A DNA stretch of 5,325 nt from Saprospiraceae bacterium (GTDB lineage: Bacteria; Bacteroidota; Bacteroidia; Chitinophagales; Saprospiraceae). The stretch covers positions 1 through 5,325 of the forward strand of contig JAGQWW010000213.1 in assembly GCA_020436955.1 (NCBI GenBank), read 5' to 3'. Position numbers and translations under genes: made by a program. Every line of letters begins with the position of its first letter. Positions within the stretch are counted from its first letter, which is position 1. The notes beneath the pieces are model-generated. The model searched no databases. It was given only the letters and a program-made list of their open reading frames with translations, and had not been told where the DNA came from. Below, piece by piece: positions 1 to 5,325 of this stretch.

Positions 1-1316
1 AATTGAATCCTACACATCTTTATACTGGCCCAGGTACCTATTTGGTAAGCCTTCAAATTTTCAATGCATGTGATACGCTTTTTCTAACTCAAACTTTAGT
101 TATTGCAGGTTCACCTCGTGCAGGAATTTTGACTAATTTATTTGGCGGCTGTGAACCATTGACCGTTCAATTTGAAAGTGAGTTTACCGGATCGGGTTGG
201 CAATATGAATGGTGGTTTCCGGGAGGTAACCCCGCTAGCGCGTCTATTGCCAATCCGGTAGTTGAATACGACTTTGCCGGAATGTATGATGTTACATTGG
301 TTGTCTCTGATGGGATAGATAGTGATACCATTTTCATTGAAAATTTCATTTCAGTACTGGACAGGCCGGTTGCATCCTTCCAGGTTGAAACCAATGGTTT
401 GGAAGTCGATTTCACTTTCACAGGTACTGCTAATAGTGTTGTCTGGTATTTTGGAGATGGTGCAACCAGTGTCGATCTCAATCCTATGCATACATATAGT
501 TCCCCGGGTATGTATCAGGCCTGGGTGGTTGCCAGGAATCTCTGTGGAATCGATAGTACTTATCTTGATCTGGAAGTTGGGCTACCTCCCATTGCAAATG
601 GAAACGTATTAAACAAAGAAGGTTGTACGCCTTTGACCGCAACCTGGACCGACCAATCTCAGGGCGCTAATATACGCAACTGGTTTTTTGAAGGAGGCAA
701 TCCGGCTACCTCCACAGATAGTGTGGTGAGGGTCCGTTACGATAACCCCGGCTTGTTTAATACATTGTTAGTGGTGGAGAATAATTTTGGATTGGACAGT
801 TTGCTATTTTCAAATAGCATTGATGTAACGGCCACTCCGATTGTTGATTTTAGTTTTACTGCCATTGGACTACAAGTTAGTTTTGAAAATCTATCGCAAA
901 ATGCTGCTAATTACCGATGGGATTTTGGCGATGGCAGCTCTACAAGTGCTTTGGTAAATCCTCAGCACACTTTCCCGGCTCAAGGGCTTTACTTTGTAAC
1001 ATTGCAAGGCTTAAATGTGGATTGCAGCGCCAGTACCACAAGGGCAGTCAACGTGCAATTGATAAATACATCAAATCCTGGTGAAGCTTTTGGATGGAAA
1101 GTCTATCCTAATCCATTTATAGGTCATTTTACAATAGAGATACCCGATAAAGTTGCATCCTATGCACTGTTGGATTTGGCGGGAAAGACTTTGCAGGAAG
1201 GTTTCCTACAAGCGGGTTTAAATAACATAAAACCTTCCCATTTGGAAAGTGGAATAATGGTATTGCAGATTCGATCAGTCAGGGGAGTAGCCTATTTTAA
1301 AATAATTAAAGACTGA
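1..1316 (+). CDS. PKD-repeat secreted protein with T9SS type A C-terminal sorting domain (5' partial)
   Basis: The reading frame is open from the left edge, so only the C-terminal part is present. The TTG at position 3 lies inside a PKD domain and is not the real start. The visible 437 residues hold the end of one PKD domain (about 1-36) and four complete ones (about 37-118, 121-193, 195-276, 278-353). Hallmarks are FGDG at 150-153 and 308-311, GGNP at 74-77 and 231-234, and NPxH followed by PGxY-like turns. Residues 366-437 form a T9SS type A sorting domain, starting at WKVYPNPF and ending in KIIKD. By family knowledge, such proteins are exported by Sec, cross the outer membrane through T9SS, and are anchored or released at the surface. 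PKD domains are Ig-like folds used in adhesion or polysaccharide binding. No catalytic domain is visible, so the function is unknown; a surface adhesin or a spacer region of a larger enzyme are both possible. The gene converges on corA with 8 nt between stop codons. Confidence 0.9.
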   Translation, partial: LNPTHLYTGPGTYLVSLQIFNACDTLFLTQTLVIAGSPRAGILTNLFGGCEPLTVQFESEFTGSGWQYEWWFPGGNPASASIANPVVEYDFAGMYDVTLVVSDGIDSDTIFIENFISVLDRPVASFQVETNGLEVDFTFTGTANSVVWYFGDGATSVDLNPMHTYSSPGMYQAWVVARNLCGIDSTYLDLEVGLPPIANGNVLNKEGCTPLTATWTDQSQGANIRNWFFEGGNPATSTDSVVRVRYDNPGLFNTLLVVENNFGLDSLLFSNSIDVTATPIVDFSFTAIGLQVSFENLSQNAANYRWDFGDGSSTSALVNPQHTFPAQGLYFVTLQGLNVDCSASTTRAVNVQLINTSNPGEAFGWKVYPNPFIGHFTIEIPDKVASYALLDLAGKTLQEGFLQAGLNNIKPSHLESGIMVLQIRSVRGVAYFKIIKD

Positions 1317-1324
1317 ATTTGGCG

Positions 1325-2383
1325 CTAAAGCCATTTCTTCCTTTTAAATACATACAGCAAGGCTGCTGCCAGGGAGATGATACAAATCCAAAAAATGAAA
1401 TACCCATATTTAAAGTTCAATTCCGGGATGTAATGGAAATTCATACCATACACGCCTGCAAAAAATCCTAATGGAATGAAAATGGTTGAAATGACCGTCA
1501 ATACCTGCATGACAGAATTCATCCGGAAGCTAATCTCAGACAAGAACAAATCATACAATCCATTTAATAGATCTCTTTGGTTTTCAACCATGTCCAGTAT
1601 TTGAATAACGTGATCGTAAACGTCATTCAGGTATATCTTCATAAACTCCGGAACCAGTCGGTGATCTGAACGAAGGAATTTAGCAGTGGTCTCTCGTAAA
1701 GGACTAATGTATTTTCTAAGGTAGAGCAGTTCTTGCTTTAGTTGGTAAATCTTGCTTTTTGTGGTATTGGAAGCATCATTTAAAATTTCCATTTCCAGGT
1801 CTTCCAATTCCAGATCAAGATGGTCGAGTACGATGAAGTAGTTATCAATGATGTTATCTAATAATGCATAGGCCAGATAATTGGGTCCTGAAGTTCTAAT
1901 ACGACCTTTGGCATTATTCAAACGTTCGCGAATACTTTCAAAAACGTCCTCTTCCTTCTCCTGGAAGGTAATAACTACATTATCTTTTAAGAAAATTGAA
2001 ACCTGTTCGGATTGGACCTGAAAATTTTTATCTCTGGTTGCAGTTAAGGATTGCAAGACCAGAAAGATACCTTCTTCATATTCTTCATATTTAGGTCGAT
2101 GGTTGGTGTTGAGTACATCTTCCAGAATCAACGGGTGGATGTCAAATTTTTTCCCAATTTGTTCTATTAGGCCTATATCGGATAGCCCACGTACGTCTAG
2201 CCAGGTAGTTCCCCCTTCAAAATCATTAGGGAGCTCTTTCCCTTTTAAACTTTCGTGGGTGTAATCATTTTCATTGTAAAAATCCCTGGTAACGTACGGA
2301 TAATCTACTTTTTTTTCACCGGTGAACACCAGTGTGCCCGGAGGAGCTCCCGGTTTCTTCCCAAATCTTTTCTTTTTAGCCAT
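1325..2383 (-). CDS. corA: CorA family magnesium/cobalt transport protein
   Basis: This 352-residue protein matches the usual length of Thermotoga-type CorA (about 351). It forms a homopentameric inner-membrane channel that admits Mg2+ (and Co2+) and closes when cytoplasmic Mg2+ is high. The signature YGMNF is seen at 312-316, with GMN at 313-315, at the mouth of the pore. It follows a first membrane helix at about 291-311; a second helix lies at about 327-346 and ends in the basic tail KRKKW. The long cytoplasmic N-terminal domain includes the conserved stretch around HPLILEDVLN (83-92) and the acidic helix 185-202. D89 and D278 sit where the Mg2+-sensing residues D89 and D277 of the Thermotoga protein lie (aligned by eye). 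The first 25 residues are basic and Gly/Pro-rich, probably disordered. The ATG at 2381-2383 is the natural start; no Shine-Dalgarno sequence precedes it, as is common in Bacteroidota. The gene is 202 nt from the upstream DUF4199 gene, so it is probably transcribed separately. Confidence 0.95.
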   Translation of the reverse strand: MAKKKRFGKKPGAPPGTLVFTGEKKVDYPYVTRDFYNENDYTHESLKGKELPNDFEGGTTWLDVRGLSDIGLIEQIGKKFDIHPLILEDVLNTNHRPKYEEYEEGIFLVLQSLTATRDKNFQVQSEQVSIFLKDNVVITFQEKEEDVFESIRERLNNAKGRIRTSGPNYLAYALLDNIIDNYFIVLDHLDLELEDLEMEILNDASNTTKSKIYQLKQELLYLRKYISPLRETTAKFLRSDHRLVPEFMKIYLNDVYDHVIQILDMVENQRDLLNGLYDLFLSEISFRMNSVMQVLTVISTIFIPLGFFAGVYGMNFHYIPELNFKYGYFIFWICIISLAAALLYVFKRKKWL

Positions 2384-2404
2384 GTGGTTTCATTGAGTAA
2401 GGCC

Positions 2405-2479
2405 AAGATAAGGAAATATTGGAATGGGGGAGAGTGGGAAAAGGGTGAATGGGGAAATAGGGGAGATGGTTAATTGGGT
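2405..2479 (+). other. Cytosine-free G-run tract with G-quadruplex spacing
   Basis: The plus strand has 75 nt with no C. It contains G runs at 2426-2430, 2436-2438, 2443-2445, 2451-2454, 2460-2463 and 2476-2478, with another at 2484-2487 just outside. The first five runs are separated by loops of 5, 4, 5 and 5 nt, which fits the standard G-quadruplex pattern (four runs of at least three G, loops of 1-7). The tract ends about 20 nt upstream of the corA start codon. The G-rich strand is the template strand of corA, so a corA leader transcript would be C-rich and G-free here. The composition is direct observation; actual folding or a regulatory role is inference. It may equally be a degenerate simple-sequence tract. 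Confidence 0.55.
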
Positions 2480-2517
2480 CTCTGGGGACTGGAGGCTGGT
2501 TGCTGGTGATTTTTGGG

Positions 2518-2561
2518 ATGTATGGTGTACGATTTAGGTTTATAAATCGTACACCATACAT
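2518..2561. repeat. Perfect 19-bp inverted repeat with 6-nt loop
   Basis: The left arm at 2518-2536 (atgtatggtgtacgattta) is exactly complementary to 2543-2561, with a 6-nt spacer at 2537-2542. The element lies 24 nt downstream of the DUF4199 stop codon and 134 nt upstream of corA. Read in the direction of those genes, the stem is followed by CCC and then an A run rather than a U tract, so it is not a standard intrinsic terminator in that direction. In the other direction a short TTTT follows, but no gene reads in from that side. It may be a dispersed palindromic intergenic element, or a hairpin that protects the 3' end of the DUF4199 mRNA. Only the inverted repeat itself is certain. Confidence 0.8.
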
Positions 2562-2585
2562 TTTAAAATCATAGGGATTTAAAGC

Positions 2586-3155
2586 CTATAAATCATAAGC
2601 TCTTGGTTTTTCCTTTTTAATAACTGCTGCGACAATGGCAGCTACGATAGCAGACAAAACTAAGAAGGTCATTAATCCTGTCATGATATTGGAAAAAGAA
2701 TTGGGGTCAGCCATTCTATCGGCTATTTCCTCCAACTGTTGTTCATTTAATCCTTGTTCTTCATACATTTCCAACATACTCTCCGTAATACGCTCCATGT
2801 ATTCAGGATCAATAATGTTGTAAATGATGTTGAAAATTTGACTTACAATACTTGCAAGTAATCCGATCATGGTACCTGTTACGAAAGCCCGGCCAAATGA
2901 AATGTAGCCACCTAAGGTATGATCTCTGTGGTTTTTAGCACCTATAATGATCAAGATAATAACTATCGCATAGACTGCTAATCCCAATAAGATGGCAGTC
3001 ATCATACTCGTTAAATGGAGATCAAAAATGATGGAAGTGAAAGAAAATATTACCAGAATAAGGCCTCCAATTAATCCATATCTTAAAATGTCAGATACCG
3101 GTGAGATTTCACTTTCATCCGGAATGTTTGGGTAGTTACTTTGTGCGTTTTCCAT
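2586..3155 (-). CDS. DUF4199 domain-containing integral membrane protein
   Basis: This 189-residue protein has four predicted membrane helices at about 23-44, 50-72, 88-112 and 156-179. Between helices 2 and 3 lies the segment KNHRDHTLGGYISFGRAF (74-91), which matches the characteristic HRD...LGGYISFGxAF signature of the Bacteroidota family DUF4199. The loop between helices 3 and 4 (about 115-155) starts with DPEYMER and is strongly acidic and helical (MLEMYEEQGLNEQQLEEIADRM), as in other members. The N-terminal 20 residues are polar and lack a signal peptide. The biochemical function of the family is unknown. The ATG at 3153-3155 is 17 nt downstream of the dihydroorotase-like stop codon on the same strand, so the two genes are probably co-transcribed. 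No Shine-Dalgarno sequence is seen in the A/T-rich gap. The family assignment is by motif recall, without a profile search. Confidence 0.85.
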   Translation of the reverse strand: MENAQSNYPNIPDESEISPVSDILRYGLIGGLILVIFSFTSIIFDLHLTSMMTAILLGLAVYAIVIILIIIGAKNHRDHTLGGYISFGRAFVTGTMIGLLASIVSQIFNIIYNIIDPEYMERITESMLEMYEEQGLNEQQLEEIADRMADPNSFSNIMTGLMTFLVLSAIVAAIVAAVIKKEKPRAYDL

Positions 3156-3172
3156 TTCGGGTGTTTTTTATT

Positions 3173-4435
3173 TTAAAGATTGGTTTTCCCCTTATTAATG
3201 ATTCCCAGCACTTGTCCTTGTAATTCTTTTCCAACAACAGGACAGTTTCTGCTTTTTGAAAGTGAACCTTTTGCAGTTGGTACCCAAACCATATCCGGGT
3301 CAAATACCGTAATGTTTGCGACCGTGCCTTCTTCAATAACAGGTACGGCTAAATTGAATATTTTCCTGGAGGAGGTTACAAATTTTTCGACCAACGACGA
3401 TAAATCTAACTCTTCTTTTAGCGCGGTCCATGCTATCGGGAAAGTATATTCAATTGTGGATGCGCCGAAACCTGCATATGGAAATTCCAAATCCTTTTGC
3501 TCAGTTTCCAGCGGCGTATGATTGGAACAAATACAATCGATGGTATTTTCCTGGAGACCTTTTATCAAAGACTTTTGATCTTTTTTGCCTCGCAGTGGGG
3601 GCATTACTTTTAAATTGGTTTCAAAATCTTCCAGATCTTCATCCTGGAACAAAAGATTCAAAACCGGAATGCTCGCAGTAATTTTTAATCCTTGTTTTTT
3701 GGCTTTTTTGACCAAATGCACACTTTCTTTAGAAGAGAGATGGGCAAAATGAAGTCTTGAATCTGCATATTCCAAAACAGAAAGGTCTCTTTGTACCTGA
3801 ATGGTCTCCCCGATATCCGGAATACCTTTTAAACCCAGTAAAGTAGACGTTTCCCCTTCATGCATTTGTCCTTTTCCCGAAAGAGAATGGTCCAAAGGCT
3901 TGTTGAGGATAACTCCGTCAAAGGATTTTACATATTGTAAGGCTCTCATCAAAACACCACTGTGTTGGATGGAGGATTTCCCATCTGAAAAGGCAATCGC
4001 TCCAGCTTCCCGCATGTCGTACATTTCAGTGATTTCCATGCCTTCGCAAACATTGGTTACGGCGCCAATTGGGAAAAATTCAACTATGCTGTCCTTGGTT
4101 TTATTGATGATGTATTGGATACCGGCCTTGGTATCGGTAACAGGAAATGTATTGGGGTAGGGGGCAATCGTAGTGAATCCACCATGTGCAGCGGCATTAC
4201 TTAAGGACTGCAAATCTTCTCTGTGTTCAAAGCCTGGATCGTTAGCCTGGGCTCCAAAGTCAAACCAACCCGGAGAGACACAAAGGTTTTTGCTTTTGAT
4301 TACCCGGTATCCATTTTCATCCAGGTTGCGACCTATTTCTTCAACTTTGCCATTGCGAATCTTAATATCAACCCTTTTGCCATTAAGGGAAGTATTGGGT
4401 TGAAAGACCTTGGCATTTTTTAACAAAATCTTCAT
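3173..4435 (-). CDS. Dihydroorotase-like amidohydrolase lacking most metal ligands (PyrC'-type pseudoenzyme)
   Basis: The 420 residues follow the whole type I dihydroorotase fold: a small N-terminal beta-domain, SPGWFD (54-59), DPGFEHREDL (66-75), AAAHGGFTT (81-89), PNTFP (94-98), FSD (149-151), GQMHEG (189-194), HLSS (232-235), NLKVMPPLR (274-282) and a C-terminal beta segment. Active dihydroorotases bind zinc through HxHxR after PGxxD. Here these positions are G61, Q63 and N65. The third His, expected in an HxED context near 178-180, is missing (LNKPLDHS). The catalytic Asp of TDHAPH is N305, in SNHTPL. D151, H232, N95 and N274 remain. Alignment is by eye. Catalysis of carbamoyl-aspartate cyclisation in pyrimidine synthesis is therefore unlikely. 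In Pseudomonas an inactive PyrC' is needed to assemble aspartate transcarbamoylase; a similar structural role here is inference. The ATG at 4433-4435 is supported by the in-family N-terminus MKILLKNAKVF. It probably leads an operon with the DUF4199 gene. Automated annotation would probably call it pyrC. Confidence 0.88.
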   Translation of the reverse strand: MKILLKNAKVFQPNTSLNGKRVDIKIRNGKVEEIGRNLDENGYRVIKSKNLCVSPGWFDFGAQANDPGFEHREDLQSLSNAAAHGGFTTIAPYPNTFPVTDTKAGIQYIINKTKDSIVEFFPIGAVTNVCEGMEITEMYDMREAGAIAFSDGKSSIQHSGVLMRALQYVKSFDGVILNKPLDHSLSGKGQMHEGETSTLLGLKGIPDIGETIQVQRDLSVLEYADSRLHFAHLSSKESVHLVKKAKKQGLKITASIPVLNLLFQDEDLEDFETNLKVMPPLRGKKDQKSLIKGLQENTIDCICSNHTPLETEQKDLEFPYAGFGASTIEYTFPIAWTALKEELDLSSLVEKFVTSSRKIFNLAVPVIEEGTVANITVFDPDMVWVPTAKGSLSKSRNCPVVGKELQGQVLGIINKGKTNL

Positions 4436-4581
4436 CCAGTTTTGATTTTTGGTAAAATTAAGCTGATTGGGGACTTTGGCAAAAGAAAGTTAAAAGAAGT
4501 TGTACACAGCTTAATAATTGTGAAATTCCACTAAAAATTGAGGCCCTTTTTAAAGGTATAAAGACTAATCAGGGATTTGAC

Positions 4582-4589
4582 TACGTTTG
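4582..4589 (+). promoter_or_regulatory. Possible Bacteroidota -7 promoter element
   Basis: The octamer TACGTTTG matches the Bacteroidota sigma-ABfr -7 consensus TAnnTTTG and lies 18 nt upstream of the ATG at 4608. No TTG/TTTG -33 element is present at the expected distance of about 19-21 nt, and the resulting 5' leader would be only about 10-15 nt. The match could be chance. No comparable element was found upstream of the divergent dihydroorotase-like gene or of corA. Confidence 0.3.
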
Positions 4590-4607
4590 TGCTCTCAAAT
4601 AAATCAA

Positions 4608-5177
4608 ATGAACAGATTCCCGATTATTCTTTTCTCGATTGTAGTCCTTTTGCCATTTACGGATGTCTTCTCCCAGTCCTGGAATACTGTAGGAGGTATC
4701 CGCCTCGGTACCGAATGGGGCCTGACAGCCAGACAACGTTTTCTGGACCATACTACTGCTGAAGGTATCATCCAAAAAGGCTTTCTCAGCGATGATGTAT
4801 TGATTACCGGTTTGGTGGAGCAACATTTCCCTTTAGCCTCCAGACGGCTAAATCTTTACCTCGGGGGCGGGCTCCACAAAGGATGGTTTACGGATGCAAA
4901 AAAGCGCGAGGTTTACAATAATCCCTTTGGTATTTCAGCCATTGTTGGTGTGGAATATACCATCGGCAGGCTCAATCTTTCCTATGATTTCAAACCTGCT
5001 ATCCACCTGGTAGGTGGTGAAAGAGCCGTAGATTTCCATACAGGCCTTTCAGTTCGATATGTTTTATGGAAAAGAAAATCCCAAATTTCCCAATGGTTCG
5101 AAGATAGGAGATGGGAATTTTGGAAGAAGAAAGATAAAAAGACCAAGGTTACAGTGCTGTATTCTAATGGGATTTAA
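4608..5177 (+). CDS. Small exported protein, probable outer-membrane beta-barrel, function unknown
   Basis: The 189-residue product begins with a clear Sec signal peptide: MNRF, a hydrophobic core at 5-17, and a likely cleavage near VFS-Q (22/23), a common ending in Bacteroidota exported proteins. The ATG at 4608 is preferred over an in-frame TTG at 4587, because the latter would put polar residues before the signal peptide. The mature part has alternating polar/hydrophobic strands with Gly and aromatic residues, for example RLNLYLGGGLH (80-90), FGISAIVGVEYTIG (107-120), RLNLSYDFKPAIHL (121-134) and FHTGLSVRYVLW (143-154), as expected for a small beta-barrel. Unusually, the chain continues for about 35 residues past the last clear strand, with a basic, Trp-rich tail (W154, W163, W169, W172, KKKDKK at 173-178). 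The specific family is not recognised. The gene is divergent from the dihydroorotase-like gene across a 172-nt spacer, and its 3' end overlaps the gene on the opposite strand. Confidence 0.8.
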   Translation: MNRFPIILFSIVVLLPFTDVFSQSWNTVGGIRLGTEWGLTARQRFLDHTTAEGIIQKGFLSDDVLITGLVEQHFPLASRRLNLYLGGGLHKGWFTDAKKREVYNNPFGISAIVGVEYTIGRLNLSYDFKPAIHLVGGERAVDFHTGLSVRYVLWKRKSQISQWFEDRRWEFWKKKDKKTKVTVLYSNGI

Positions 5178-5325
5178 ATACTTTTTTGGATACCTTTTCA
5201 TATTGGTTGCCCGCTGAGATTACATATAGACCATCAGGTTGATTGCCCAAAGGAAGGTCAATAGAAAAGTCACTGTTAGTGGGAACTACTTTTGTGTGAT
5301 AAATTATTTGTCCAGTAATTGAAGA
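5164..5325 (-). CDS. C-terminal end of a protein with a T9SS type A sorting domain (partial at right edge)
   Basis: Reading the minus strand from the right edge gives 53 in-frame codons and a TAG stop at 5164-5166. The peptide starts SSITGQIIYHTKV, continues with SDFSIDLPLGN and QPDGLYVISAGNQ, and ends in YEKVSKKVFKSH. This matches the end of the T9SS type A sorting domain: a DLxGRxV-like strand, an 'IDLS..L.xGxY.l.v' block and a terminal KKxxK segment. The missing N-terminal part lies outside the window, so cargo type and length cannot be given. By family knowledge the protein would be exported across the outer membrane by T9SS and anchored or released after tail removal. The last 14 nt of the frame (5164-5177) overlap the stop end of the convergent exported-protein gene. 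The fragment is short but the motif match is good. Confidence 0.75.
   Translation of the reverse strand, partial: SSITGQIIYHTKVVPTNSDFSIDLPLGNQPDGLYVISAGNQYEKVSKKVFKSH

Noticed and set aside
3..5. TTG as the start of the PKD protein
   Set aside because: The residues after it are the middle of a PKD domain (NPxH, then PGTY), so the gene continues beyond the left edge.
1314..1340. Possible bidirectional terminator between the convergent PKD and corA genes
   Set aside because: Only a 3-4 bp GGC/GCC stem can be drawn in this region, with no T tract; too weak to call.
2376..2393. Five-codon minus-strand mini-ORF (MKPHG) overlapping the corA start codon
   Set aside because: It has the form of a leader peptide overlapping the start, but no Shine-Dalgarno sequence, attenuator hairpin or conservation can be shown. 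Chance is the simplest explanation.
2376..2561. 61-codon minus-strand frame starting in the palindrome
   Set aside because: It runs through the low-complexity C-rich strand, gives a Pro-rich peptide with no domain, and overlaps the corA start. It is an open frame by composition only.
3136..3336. 66-codon minus-strand frame across the junction of the dihydroorotase-like and DUF4199 genes
   Set aside because: It is an out-of-frame shadow of two well-supported genes, with no recognisable features.
4587..4607. TTG start for the small exported protein
   Set aside because: It would add seven mostly polar residues before the signal peptide and would place the start inside the putative -7 element; the ATG at 4608 gives a standard signal peptide.
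4436..4607. Promoter or operator for the dihydroorotase-like gene in the divergent spacer
   Set aside because: No minus-strand TAnnTTTG element, riboswitch-like structure or long inverted repeat was found; short matches such as CCTTT/AAAGG near 4545-4556 are expected by chance.
4581..4826. 81-codon minus-strand frame opposite the small exported protein
   Set aside because: It lies antisense to a gene with a clear signal peptide and beta-strand pattern, and its own product looks random.

Overview
The window looks like chromosomal DNA from a member of the Bacteroidota, probably a gliding or environmental lineage of the Saprospiria/Cytophagia type. This is an inference from content. Two separate genes end in type IX secretion (T9SS) type A sorting domains, and one of them carries tandem PKD domains. 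There is a DUF4199 membrane protein next to a dihydroorotase-like gene. Starts lack Shine-Dalgarno sequences and have A-rich leaders, and one site resembles the Bacteroidota -7 element TAnnTTTG. No rRNA, tRNA, CRISPR array, transposase or phage gene was seen.

Layout from left to right: (1) the 3' part of a large secreted PKD-repeat protein on the + strand, ending in a T9SS sorting domain; (2) a complete CorA-family Mg2+/Co2+ channel gene on the - strand, convergent with the first gene and only 8 nt away; (3) a 202-nt spacer holding a 75-nt cytosine-free, G-run-rich tract with G-quadruplex spacing, plus a perfect 19-bp inverted repeat; (4) a DUF4199 four-helix membrane protein gene on the - strand; (5) 17 nt away and upstream of it in transcription, a full-length dihydroorotase homologue that has lost most of its metal ligands (a PyrC'-like pseudoenzyme); (6) a 172-nt divergent spacer; (7) a + strand gene for a small exported, probably outer-membrane beta-barrel protein with a basic, tryptophan-rich tail; (8) at the right edge, the C-terminal 53 codons of a - strand gene ending in a second T9SS sorting domain, which overlaps the previous gene tail to tail by 14 nt and falls below the usual ORF length cutoffs.

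The pseudo-dihydroorotase and DUF4199 genes probably form one transcription unit. corA lies in the same direction but is separated by the structured spacer and is likely expressed on its own. Nothing clearly forms a new multi-gene system. The most interesting items are the catalytically degraded dihydroorotase, the alternating A-B-A-B-A PKD architecture, and the spacer upstream of corA.
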